Source: DAOTTI01 sp034437795 | Lineage (GTDB): Bacteria; Chloroflexota; UBA11872; UBA12225 | Assembly (NCBI GenBank): GCA_034437795.1 | Contig: DAOTTI010000194.1 | Coordinates: forward strand, 1-29,266 | DNA: 29,266 nt | Direction: 5' to 3' | Part shown: positions 1 to 8,120 of the stretch, one piece after another | Layout of the letters: each line of letters opens with the position of its first letter | Position numbering within the stretch: position 1 is the stretch's first letter | The notes under the pieces: model-generated | The model's input: only the letters and a program-made list of their open reading frames with translations | Database searches by the model: none | What the model was told of the DNA's origin: nothing | Made by a program: the position numbers and the translations under genes

Positions 1-1857
1 CAGGAAGTAGCCGGTAGCCAGCACGTCCTGAAGCAGCCGCCACTCTTCCAGCGACGTCTCTTCCACGGGGTGCGAGCGGGCCAGGCCGGCATTGGAGACG
101 ACGATGTCCACGCCCCCATAGGCGGCGACCGTTTCCGTGAACGCTCGGAGCACGCTCGCCTCGTCGGTTACGTCGGTCGGTACGGCCAGCGCGCGGCCGT
201 CACCGTATTGCCGCTCAAGAGCGGCGGCGACGGCGCCGGCCCCCTCGGCGTTCTTGTCCAGGATCACGACGTGCGCGCCCTCGGCGGCCAGACGTTCGGC
301 AATCGCCCGCCCGATGCCGCTGGCCCCGCCGGTGACGACCGCCACGCGCCGCGCCAGCTCCTTCTCCGGCGGGGCCAGGGTCAGCTTGTAAAGCTCCAGC
401 GGCCAGTACTCCACGTCGTAGCACGATTGCTCGTCCAGCGACGCGTAGGCCTCCACCGCCTCGGCGTCGCGAATGGTCGCCACCGCGTGGTGGTAGATGT
501 CGGCCGAGATCCGCGCGGCCCTGGCGTCGCGCCCCAGGGTCACCATGCCCACCCCAGGAAGCAGAATGACCCTCGGCCGCGGATCGATCTGCGCCGGCAC
601 CGGCGCGCCTTCCCCCTTCCCCGCGCAGGCCCGCACGTAGCGCAGGTAGACCTGCACCCAGCTACGCCACGCCGGCTCAAGCGCCTGCTCGATGGCGGCG
701 ATGGCGGCGGCCTCAGGATGCCGCTCCCCACCTGTGGCGGGATGGGAAGGCGCACCCGCCACCGCTCCTGCCTCGTCCAGCGCCTCTTGAGCCGTGCGCT
801 CCGCGCCTAAGGCCCGGCCAGCGGTGGTGCCTCCCCCGAACCCTGGCGCGCTATCGTCCCCTTCCCCCGTCGTGCGGTGAAGCGCCGCCGGCACGTAGAG
901 CGCCGTCCGCTTGGTATTGATCAGGTGGTCGGGGGTGGCGGGGCCTATCTGGGAGAGGCGTGCCGCGTCCGGATCGGACGCAAACGAGAGCACGTCCGGC
1001 GAGTCATCGAAGCGCAGCACCATCCGGCCCAGCGACGCCGGCAGGCGGTGAGCGTCGCCCGGCGGGAGCACGTCGCCCTCCGGCGTGGTCCGCCCCGCCA
1101 GGCCGCGGATCAGGGGCGCCACCGCAACGAAGACGCGCCGCCGTGCGCCGGCATCCAGCGCTGCGCTCCCAGGCCGACGCCCTTCCCCCTCCCGACGCCT
1201 GGCGGCGATGAACTGCTCCGCCTTCGTGACCGCCTCGATGGTAGCCTCGTACGCCTGCCGTGCCGTCTCTCCCCAGGTAATCAGCCCGTGCTTCTCCAGG
1301 ACGACGCACGTGGCCTCTGGGTCCGCCTCGTAGGCCTCCGCCACCTGCTTAGAGAGCGCAAAGCCGGGCCGACGGTAGTCGATCCAGATGGCGCGCGGCC
1401 CCAGCGCCTCGCGCACCCACCGCCGCCCGCTGGGCGTGTTGGTCAGCGCCAGGATGGCGTCGGCGTGGGTGTGGATCACCACCCGCGCCGGCAGGAAGGC
1501 GTGCAGCAGCGTCTCGATCGACGGCCGCGGCGACGCCGGCTCCACCAGCGTGTGCGCCAGGTAGGCCACCATCGCCTCGTCGGTCATCGCGTCCCGCTCC
1601 CGCAGGGGAAGCACGTCCTCCAGGCGCACGCCGGGAAAGTCCTTGCGCTCGATCGTGCGCAGGTCGGAGCCAGAGCCCTTGACGCGCAGGACGTAGACCC
1701 GGCGCCCGCGGAAGTCGGTCTCCCACACCTTGGCCGAGGTATTGCCGCCGCCCCAGACTACCAGCGGTTGCTCGGCGCCTACCAGACGCGAGGCATACAG
1801 CAGCCCCTCCAGCTCAGGCTGCTGCGCCGCCTCCGCCTCGTTCCATCTGCTCTCCAT
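1..1857 (-). CDS. Bifunctional class II aldolase / short-chain dehydrogenase (RhaD-type fusion), 3' end outside window
   Basis: Open from ATG 1857 to the left edge (619 codons), no stop in the window. Residues about 1-320 are a class II (zinc) aldolase domain: N-terminal GGGNTSAK substrate loop, zinc ligands in HTHADA (H129, H131) and EKHG (H190). From about residue 500 an NAD(P)-binding short-chain dehydrogenase begins, with TGGASGIG at 509-516 and VVSNAG further on; the YxxxK catalytic motif would lie off the window. This architecture is that of the rhamnulose-1-phosphate aldolase/lactaldehyde dehydrogenase family, which splits a deoxy-sugar phosphate to DHAP plus lactaldehyde and oxidises the aldehyde. 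Residues about 331-384, between the domains, form a Gly/Ala/Glu-rich stretch that looks like an extra linker. The gene is last in a leftward series with a sugar-binding protein and GH4 enzyme. The exact sugar is not readable from sequence; related fusions act on other sugar phosphates. No strong Shine-Dalgarno sequence is visible. Confidence 0.9.
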   Translation of the reverse strand, partial: MESRWNEAEAAQQPELEGLLYASRLVGAEQPLVVWGGGNTSAKVWETDFRGRRVYVLRVKGSGSDLRTIERKDFPGVRLEDVLPLRERDAMTDEAMVAYLAHTLVEPASPRPSIETLLHAFLPARVVIHTHADAILALTNTPSGRRWVREALGPRAIWIDYRRPGFALSKQVAEAYEADPEATCVVLEKHGLITWGETARQAYEATIEAVTKAEQFIAARRREGEGRRPGSAALDAGARRRVFVAVAPLIRGLAGRTTPEGDVLPPGDAHRLPASLGRMVLRFDDSPDVLSFASDPDAARLSQIGPATPDHLINTKRTALYVPAALHRTTGEGDDSAPGFGGGTTAGRALGAERTAQEALDEAGAVAGAPSHPATGGERHPEAAAIAAIEQALEPAWRSWVQVYLRYVRACAGKGEGAPVPAQIDPRPRVILLPGVGMVTLGRDARAARISADIYHHAVATIRDAEAVEAYASLDEQSCYDVEYWPLELYKLTLAPPEKELARRVAVVTGGASGIGRAIAERLAAEGAHVVILDKNAEGAGAVAAALERQYGDGRALAVPTDVTDEASVLRAFTETVAAYGGVDIVVSNAGLARSHPVEETSLEEWRLLQDVLATGYFL

Positions 1858-1949
1858 GGCGAGGTCTCACTCTGCCGGATGCTCCATGACTGCAACGAGA
1901 CCGTGGCCTGGGATGCGCGGCACGTCCGTATCTGGAAACGCTCGTTGCG

Positions 1950-1964
1950 GGACGATCCTCGTCC
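1950..1964. terminator. Small hairpin between sugar-binding protein and aldolase genes
   Basis: GGACGA-TCC-TCGTCC forms a 6-bp stem directly after the sugar-binding protein stop on the minus strand. No T-tract follows, so it may be an attenuating or mRNA-stabilising hairpin, or chance. Confidence 0.25.
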
Positions 1965-1965
1965 G

Positions 1966-3318
1966 TCACGACTTTAGCAACTCGTTGGCCCGCGACTTGA
2001 TGGCGCCAACGACGATCTGGGTGCTGGCTTCGCCCCGCGCGACCTTGCCGAACTCTTCATTCACGATGTCAGCGTACTCTTGCCACTTGGGGATCAGCGG
2101 AATGGCCGTGACCTCTCGCTTGTCGTAGGCGTCAATGAACACCCTGGCGTTTTGCACCGGGCTCTGCTTCAGGAAGTAGTCCACCAGCTCTTTCAGGTTT
2201 GTGAGCGCAATGCCGGTATCAATCTGCCCCTTCTGGTACACCGGCCCGGCGATGAACTTGATCAGTTCCCAGGCCGTGGCGGCCGGCTGGCCCTTCACGC
2301 CCGCGGGGATGGTGGAGGCGTTCGGCTTCACGATCGTCTTGCGCATGCCCTTCGGGCTTTTCGGCAGGGGCGCCACGCCGTACTGCAGCCCGACCGATTG
2401 CTGGGCGGTGAGCAGGGGCGCGGCGGCCCAGATCCCGCTCACGAACATGGCCACTCGCCCGCTGATGAACGGGTCGCCGGCGCCGAGGCTTTCTCCAGGT
2501 GGAGGGGCGACGCGGTGCCTGTGGATCAGGTCGGCCTGGAACTGCCACGCTTCGAGGGTCTCCCGCATGTCCCCCACGAAGCTTTTCCGGTCATCGGAGA
2601 GCGTCTTTCCGCCGTTGGAGGTCACCCAGGCGTGCGGCTCGGGCGTCACCCCCAGGTAGTAGCGCGTCCCGTAGTATCGCTCGGGGCTGGTGCCCTTGGA
2701 GAGCTTGGTAGCCGCGTCCAGGTACGCCTCCCACGTCCACCTGCCCTGCTCCTCCAACGTATTCGGCAGCGTGAGACCGGCTTCAGCGAAGCGCTGCTTG
2801 TTGTAGAACAGGACCCGCGGGCTCTCCGCGCTGTTGGGTACGGCGTAGTACGTGCCCTTGAAAACGTGGTGGTCTTCCAGGAAGGCGCCGGGCAGGAAGG
2901 CGTCCAGCTTGAACTGCCGGTCGCCCCTGATGTAGGGATCAAGGCGCTGGATCAGCTGCTTCTCCACGAACCAGGGCATCCAGTAGGCGTCCACCTGCGT
3001 GACCTCGGGCGGGTTGCCGGCGCTGATCATGGCGGTGATCTTCTCGCGGTACACGCCCCATTCCGTGTAGAAGGCCTCGACCTGGATCCCCGGCTGCTGG
3101 GTGTGAAAGTCCTTGATGCGCGCCAGCGCGGCGTCTGCCTGCTCCTTGCTCACCGCCCAGAATGACCAGGTGATCTTGCCGCCCGGCGTCACGCCCTCAA
3201 CGGGCGACCGTTCCCCAGGCGTGGCCCGGGCGCCGCAGGCCGCCGCCAGCAGCGCGGCGCCGCCGGTCGCTCCCCCGAGCACGACCCGACGGCTCACCCC
3301 GAACGTACTGCGGTTCAT
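1966..3318 (-). CDS. ABC transporter extracellular sugar-binding lipoprotein (family 1)
   Basis: 450 residues, start ATG 3318 preceded by AGAGGAGG at good spacing. The N-terminus has a twin-arginine-like SRRVVLGG and a lipobox LLAAAC with Cys28, so export (possibly by Tat) followed by lipid anchoring is likely. The mature part has the pattern of family 1 solute-binding proteins (KITWSFWAV at the first strand, QADAALARIKDFHTQQPGI, EVTQVDAYWMPWFVEK, RVAMFVSGIWAA). It would capture an oligosaccharide or glycoside outside the cell and pass it to a membrane permease. No permease or ATPase gene follows; upstream is a GH4 glycosidase (79 bp gap) and downstream the aldolase fusion (108 bp gap). The context points to carbohydrate uptake; the substrate is unknown. 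Confidence 0.88.
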   Translation of the reverse strand: MNRSTFGVSRRVVLGGATGGAALLAAACGARATPGERSPVEGVTPGGKITWSFWAVSKEQADAALARIKDFHTQQPGIQVEAFYTEWGVYREKITAMISAGNPPEVTQVDAYWMPWFVEKQLIQRLDPYIRGDRQFKLDAFLPGAFLEDHHVFKGTYYAVPNSAESPRVLFYNKQRFAEAGLTLPNTLEEQGRWTWEAYLDAATKLSKGTSPERYYGTRYYLGVTPEPHAWVTSNGGKTLSDDRKSFVGDMRETLEAWQFQADLIHRHRVAPPPGESLGAGDPFISGRVAMFVSGIWAAAPLLTAQQSVGLQYGVAPLPKSPKGMRKTIVKPNASTIPAGVKGQPAATAWELIKFIAGPVYQKGQIDTGIALTNLKELVDYFLKQSPVQNARVFIDAYDKREVTAIPLIPKWQEYADIVNEEFGKVARGEASTQIVVGAIKSRANELLKS

Positions 3319-3397
3319 CGATCGCCTCCTCTTGCCTCCTTGCTTTGAACTCTACTGACAAAGCGTGGACAGTCCGTGCCCGAAGGGCGGGGCTTCG

Positions 3398-4852
3398 TCA
3401 TCGGCCGCTCCCGATCGACGGCGCCGCCCGTTCGAGATGGCCGGCCGGCGCCGCCGCGCGCCCGTCCGGCGGGAGCCGGTATTCCGGCAGCGGCGCGCGC
3501 CGCCTGCCGAAGCGCTGGCGCAGGTCCTCGTTCCAGGGCAGCGCCAGCAGGGCGTCGATCACCGCTTCGGCCTGCTCCAGCGAGTGGGTGCGATGGTCGT
3601 CGATCAAGAGGCACCCCACCAGCAGGTCACGGTCGCCGGTGAGAAAGGCGGCCAGTTCGCGCTCGGCCTTGGCGATGCGCGGGCCCAGCACCAGGTGCAT
3701 CAGCTTGTCCGGCAGCCTGCCCACGTGCAGCAGCTTGACGCCCGACGCGTCCACCAGCGCCTTGCCCTCCACCACCACGTCGCCGGCAATGTTCTCGATC
3801 GCACCGCGGTTGGGGACGTTCACCTGGAAGATGCCGGGACGGTCGTTGGCGATGGCGTCGATGATCGGCACCTGGATCTCGCGCGTGCGCTCGGGCGGAA
3901 AGACCTCCGTCACGCGCGCCGACTGGTCCGCTGCCGCGGCGTGGATCTGCGCGATACGCCGGTTGAGCCCGTCCAGGTACTGCGCCCAGCCGACCTCGCT
4001 ATCGAAGCCGCCCAGATGCCCGTACCAGCGGCGCTTGGTCTCGAAGTCGGTGTGGTAGTACCACTCGGAGAAGGTGCGCGAGGCGTCGCCGATCGGCATC
4101 AGCCCTACCCGCCGGTAATGGTCGATGGCCGCGCGCGAGAGCTGCGTGTCGCTGAAGCGACCTCTGAAGTTCGCCCAGTACTCCGGCGCCGTGGTCTCGA
4201 TCCACTCGTCGATCCGCGGGTAGAGGTCCTTGCCCTGGTAGCGGAACTCGGTCAGGTAGATCCAGTGGTTGACGCCCGGCGCCTGCCACTGCACCTGGTC
4301 GATATCGTCCGGCGGGATGCCGATGGCCTCCGCCACACGGCGGTAGCCGTAGAAGCCGTGGCAGAGGCCGATCACCTTGACGCCGGTCTCGCGCGTCATC
4401 AGCGTGCAGCCCTCGAACACGGGGTTCGACGACTGGATCAGCCAGGCGTTGGGGCAGATGCGCTCCATGTCGCGGGCGACGGAGAGCATCAAGGCGTACT
4501 GCTTCAGATTGGTCTGCAAGCGCAGGCCGCGGTAGTAGCCGTGCGCCTCCGCCACACGGCGCGCGGCCTCCTCCGGCTCGTGGCCCCCAACCAGAGCGGT
4601 GTTGAGCACGAAGTCGGCGTCCTTCAGCGCCCGCTCCCGCTCCAGCGTCGCCTCGAAGCGCAGGTCCACGCCGAGCTCGGCCGCATACCGCTGCGCCAGA
4701 CGGTGGATCATCGTCAGGCGCTGCTCGTCCACATCCATGAAGGTGACCGTGCTCCCGTAGAGCGACTCGGCCAGGCACAGATCGCGCACCAGTCCCAGGG
4801 AGAAGACGGCGCTCCCCGCGCCGATTACCCCCAGCTTGACGGCCGTCCCCAT
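3398..4852 (-). CDS. Glycoside hydrolase family 4 (alpha-galactosidase / 6-phospho-glycosidase type)
   Basis: 484 residues from ATG 4852, chosen because AGGAG lies 7 bases upstream and the Rossmann strand KLGVIGAGSAVFS starts at once; an upstream ATG at 4927 only adds Arg/Ala-rich residues. GH4 enzymes cleave glycosides by an unusual redox elimination mechanism needing NAD+ and Mn2+. Visible features: dinucleotide loop GAGS (11-14), N143-P144 in SSNPV, metal-site Cys164 in GLCHG and His196 in GVNHWIYLTEF. This combination resembles the MelA/AglA alpha-galactosidase and alpha-glucosidase branch more than the phospho-beta-glucosidases, and no phosphotransferase genes are near, so a non-phosphorylated substrate is favoured. 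It lies between a sulfatase and a sugar-binding lipoprotein on the same strand. Linkage specificity is not certain. Confidence 0.9.
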   Translation of the reverse strand: MGTAVKLGVIGAGSAVFSLGLVRDLCLAESLYGSTVTFMDVDEQRLTMIHRLAQRYAAELGVDLRFEATLERERALKDADFVLNTALVGGHEPEEAARRVAEAHGYYRGLRLQTNLKQYALMLSVARDMERICPNAWLIQSSNPVFEGCTLMTRETGVKVIGLCHGFYGYRRVAEAIGIPPDDIDQVQWQAPGVNHWIYLTEFRYQGKDLYPRIDEWIETTAPEYWANFRGRFSDTQLSRAAIDHYRRVGLMPIGDASRTFSEWYYHTDFETKRRWYGHLGGFDSEVGWAQYLDGLNRRIAQIHAAAADQSARVTEVFPPERTREIQVPIIDAIANDRPGIFQVNVPNRGAIENIAGDVVVEGKALVDASGVKLLHVGRLPDKLMHLVLGPRIAKAERELAAFLTGDRDLLVGCLLIDDHRTHSLEQAEAVIDALLALPWNEDLRQRFGRRRAPLPEYRLPPDGRAAAPAGHLERAAPSIGSGR

Positions 4853-5160
4853 CGTTTCGCTCCTTCCTACCTGCTTACCTGCCGCGTCAGGCCGCGCACG
4901 TACCGCCCGTCGCCCGCTGGCGGCCATCCCATCCTACAGCACGGCAGGGCCCCCACCACCGCTTACCTCCTCCGTCCCGCCAGTCTACACCCTGAAGGCG
5001 CCTCCAGTTTGCGCGCCCCGGCCGATTTTCGCGGATGGCGGAACCCTTACCTTCGCCGTCCTCCAAAGGGGGAACGCAACGGCGCCTCATCGGGAAGAAC
5101 CGGATGCACCCGTACGCAGTGCGCGGCGCGAGCATCCAGTCGTGGGGCCCAGCCCGCACG
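4853..5160. other. 308-bp gap between sulfatase and GH4 genes
   Basis: No gene, clear promoter or terminator was recognised. ORFs crossing it on either strand are low-complexity Arg/Pro/Ala frames. The GH4 Shine-Dalgarno sequence sits at its left end. Confidence 0.5.
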
Positions 5161-6630
5161 TTATCTGCTACCGGCACGGTCCGGCGCCGCGGCCGTGGAC
5201 CCCGCGGCGTACCAGCGGCGCTGTGCCTCGGCGGTGCCCCCGGCGCCGGTGATGGCGGCCCTGATGAGCAGGCGCTCCTTCTGGCTCTGGCGCACCTGGC
5301 GCTCCAGCGCGATAGGGTCCCAGTGCGCCAGGAGGCGCGCCCGCAGCTCCTCACGGACGGCACGGTAGGCCGGCTCACCGGCCAGGTCGTGGAACTCGCC
5401 GGGGTCGTCGTGCAGATCGTATAGCTCCGGCGGGTCGTCCAGGCTGTAGTTGAGCTTGAAGCGCCCCCGCCGGAGCATGGCCATCGGGCGAGCCACGCCG
5501 TGCGCCAGGTATTCGGCGAAGGCCTCGTCTTTCCAGTCCACCGCCTCGCCGCGGGCCAGCGGCAGCAGGCTGTCGCCGTCCAGGGGAATGTCCCGCGGCG
5601 CTCCCGCCACCTCGACCAGGGCAGCGACCAGGTCCACTAGCGACACCACCTCACGCACCCGCCGGCCCGCCGGCAGGTGCCCGGGCCAGGAGAGTTGCAG
5701 TGGGACGCGCGACGCGTAGTCGTAGAAGTTGGACTTGCGCCACATGCCGTGCTCGCCGGCCATCTCGCCGTGGTCGGCGGTATAGATCACCAGCGTGTTC
5801 TCCCGCTGCCCCGTCTCCTCCAGCGCGTCCAGCAGGCGCCCGATCTTTTCATCCAGATAGGTGATCAGCCCGTAGTAGCCGGCCCGCCCGCGGCGGGTAA
5901 GCTCCTCGGGAAACTCGACCATGCCAAACATGGCGCGCATCCGCTGGTACACCGGATGCTGGCGCTGCAGATGGCCGAGTGGGATGTGCGGCAGGTCGAT
6001 CTGGTCCAGCGGGTACAGGTCCCAGTAGCGCTGGGGCACGATCAGCGGAAAGTGCGGGGCAATGAACGAGACGTTCAGCGCCCACGGCTGCCGCCGGCGC
6101 GCCGCGTCCCGCAGGTAGGCAAGGGCCGCCGCCTCGACCTGGTCATCCACCTCAATCTCGATGGTGGTCCCAGGACCGGCCTTGGCCAGCGCCGGCCAGG
6201 GCTGCGGCGCGACGCGGGTCCCCTCCGACCAATCGAAGATGGGGTGGTCGTGCTCGGCATGGAGGTCGCGGGCCAACTGGGCGCGGAACCCGTGCAACTG
6301 ATCCGGCCCGACGAAGTGCTGCTTGCCGGCCAGCACGGCGTCGTAGCCGGCGGCGCGCACCAGGTGCGCCCACGTGACCGTGTCCGAGGAGAGGGCGGAG
6401 GTGTTGTCCCACGCCCCGATGTGGTGCACGTACCGGCCGGTCATGAACGACATGCGTGAAGGGACGCACAGCGGCGAGTTGCAGTAGGCGTGCTCGAACA
6501 CCACCCCCTCGGAGGCGAGGCGATCCAGGTTGGGGGTCTTGACGATGGGGTGGCCGTACGGCCCGCTGAACTGCGGCGCGTGCTCATCGGCCATGATGAT
6601 GAGCAGGTTGGGACGCTCTGGGTCAGGCAT
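5161..6630 (-). CDS. Type I sulfatase, choline-sulfatase-like
   Basis: 489 residues from ATG 6630 (MPDPERPNLLIIMADEH); no convincing Shine-Dalgarno sequence, and an upstream start at 6687 is possible. Sulfatases of this class hydrolyse sulfate esters with a Cys converted to formylglycine. The modification motif C-V-P-S-R is at Cys55, followed by MTGRYVHHIGAWDN and KQHFVGPDQLHGF, both close to choline-sulfatase (BetC) signatures. The metal site MADEH (13-17) and YTADHGEMAGEHG are present, and the tail HWDPIALERQVRQSQKERLL also resembles the BetC C-terminal region. No signal peptide is visible, so a cytoplasmic enzyme is likely. It sits among glycoside genes, so a sulfated sugar or small sulfate ester such as choline sulfate is possible. 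No formylglycine-generating enzyme gene is in the window. Confidence 0.9.
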   Translation of the reverse strand: MPDPERPNLLIIMADEHAPQFSGPYGHPIVKTPNLDRLASEGVVFEHAYCNSPLCVPSRMSFMTGRYVHHIGAWDNTSALSSDTVTWAHLVRAAGYDAVLAGKQHFVGPDQLHGFRAQLARDLHAEHDHPIFDWSEGTRVAPQPWPALAKAGPGTTIEIEVDDQVEAAALAYLRDAARRRQPWALNVSFIAPHFPLIVPQRYWDLYPLDQIDLPHIPLGHLQRQHPVYQRMRAMFGMVEFPEELTRRGRAGYYGLITYLDEKIGRLLDALEETGQRENTLVIYTADHGEMAGEHGMWRKSNFYDYASRVPLQLSWPGHLPAGRRVREVVSLVDLVAALVEVAGAPRDIPLDGDSLLPLARGEAVDWKDEAFAEYLAHGVARPMAMLRRGRFKLNYSLDDPPELYDLHDDPGEFHDLAGEPAYRAVREELRARLLAHWDPIALERQVRQSQKERLLIRAAITGAGGTAEAQRRWYAAGSTAAAPDRAGSR

Positions 6631-6739
6631 GGACGGGATGATAGCGGAGCCCTCACCCGTGGTTCCCGGCGGAGGCGGGACGAACACGAGGAAAGGGAAC
6701 GGAGATGGTCCGCCGATGGGAGAGGGGAGCCATCGCCGC

Positions 6740-7624
6740 CTACCGGCGGACGAACTTCTGGAACCGATTGGGGGAGATCACCTCGCCGACGTAGAGGTCG
6801 CCGCGGGAATCCACCCACAAGCTATGCGGCGAATCGCTGAACTGGCCGGGCTCGCTCCCCCGCTCCCCCCAGCGGCAGAGCGCCTCACCATCCAGATTGA
6901 GCACCGTAATGGCCGGCCCTGCCCCCTCGGCCAGGAAAAGCTCCCCGTCCGGCGTGATGCAGAGGTCCTGCGGTGACCGGAAGCCGCCCCACTCGCCCAG
7001 GTACTCGCCGTCGATGCTGAAATGCTGGATCCGGTTGTTGCCCCGGTCCAGCACCAGTACGCGCCCGCGCGGGTCCAGGATGGCGTGGTGGACCGGCCAG
7101 CCGAACTCACCCGGCCCGGTCCCCTTCCGCCCCCAGGAGCGGAGCAGCGCGCCGTCCGCGCTGAAGCGGTGCACGCGGTACTGCCCGTAGCCGTCGGCGA
7201 CGAACATCTCTCCGTTGGGGGCCAGCGTCGCCCGCGCCGGCTGGTTGAACGGCTGCCCCGCATCGCCCGGCGCGCGGACGTCGCCCCACGCCGCCAGGCG
7301 CTCGCCGGTGAGCGAGTACTTGATCACCTGGTGCAGGTCGCGGTCGGTGACCAGCACCACCTCCGTGGCGGCGCCCGCTCGCTCCGGTCCGATCCAGATG
7401 CCGTGCGGATGGCGGAATTCGCCCAGCCCCCACTGGCGGAGCCGGTTCCCCTCTCGATCAAAGACCAGCACGCTCGGCTCTACCGTCCGCTGGAAGACGT
7501 ACACCTGGTCGTTCCGGTCACAGGCCACGCCGGACACGACCCCGAACGCCGCGCGCGTCGCGCTGCGTCCCCAGTCCGGCACCGGCTCAAACGTCCACTT
7601 GCCTGATCCAACCAGTCTCGCCAC
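6740..7624 (-). CDS. NHL-repeat six-bladed beta-propeller protein
   Basis: Repeated blades of the type D..GRVLVLDRGNNRIQHFSIDGEYLGEWG and PDGELFLAEG..GPAITVLNLDGEALCRWG show an NHL propeller of about six blades, as in the peptidyl-alpha-hydroxyglycine amidating lyase superfamily. The window ORF opens at ATG 7642, but GGGAGGT lies inside its first codons and is ideally placed for GTG 7624, giving 294 residues starting (M)ARLVGSGKWTF. No signal peptide is visible. It lies 109 bp upstream of the sulfatase on the same strand. No enzyme function can be assigned from sequence: such propellers are often binding or lyase scaffolds, and the link with the sulfatase is positional only. Confidence 0.82.
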   Translation of the reverse strand: MARLVGSGKWTFEPVPDWGRSATRAAFGVVSGVACDRNDQVYVFQRTVEPSVLVFDREGNRLRQWGLGEFRHPHGIWIGPERAGAATEVVLVTDRDLHQVIKYSLTGERLAAWGDVRAPGDAGQPFNQPARATLAPNGEMFVADGYGQYRVHRFSADGALLRSWGRKGTGPGEFGWPVHHAILDPRGRVLVLDRGNNRIQHFSIDGEYLGEWGGFRSPQDLCITPDGELFLAEGAGPAITVLNLDGEALCRWGERGSEPGQFSDSPHSLWVDSRGDLYVGEVISPNRFQKFVRR

Positions 7625-8120
7625 GGCCAAGCGACCTCCCATATCTCAGATCCCGAACCGCGGATCGACGTCCGCCGCCATCCGGCGGCTCCGATGATAG
7701 CGGCCGGGCTGGTGGACGGCCCAGGTCTATCGCATCGTCGTCCCTAGTGCTGCTTGACATGGCCTCTTCAGGAATGAGGCCGCGTACCAGGGACGGCAAC
7801 GCCAGGTCGCTGGCCTGGTGGTGCACTGTGCTCTGGAGCCAACGTCCCTCGTAGATGCGCCGGAAGCTACATCGACGAAGGACTTCCCTACAGGTGCATT
7901 GCGCGTCGGGGCCTCACCAGCGGTGATGGCCGGCTGCCTCCCTGCCGGCGCATTTCGTTCCTTCCTGAGATGACGCCGCGCGCGGCGATGGCCCTCACGT
8001 CCGTGGCAGCGTAGGGAGCGCAGCAACCTCGGCCGCCGCCCTTCGTTCTTGCCCCAAAGGGAAGATCACCCAGCTGTGCGGCCGCCCGGCGGTAGCCATC
8101 GGGCGCTCGCAGAAAGGCCG
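7625..8120. other. Divergent intergenic region with two adjacent hairpins
   Basis: About 500 bp between the leftward NHL gene and the rightward amidase gene; no protein gene recognised. It holds a hairpin at 7761-7781 (GGCCTC, 9-nt loop, GAGGCC) and next to it a larger fold at 7789-7849 closed by AGGGACG/CGTCCCT, with inner CCAGG/CCTGG pairing. Promoters for both flanking genes probably lie here but no clean -35/-10 pair was found. Confidence 0.45.

Noticed and set aside
3365..5368. 667-residue plus-strand ORF
   Set aside because: It is antisense to the GH4 and sulfatase genes, Arg/His/Val-rich with no family motif; a high-GC shadow.
7900..8120. Cyclic di-AMP riboswitch before the LysM amidase
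   Set aside because: Such riboswitches often precede wall hydrolases, but the conserved core motifs could not be found.
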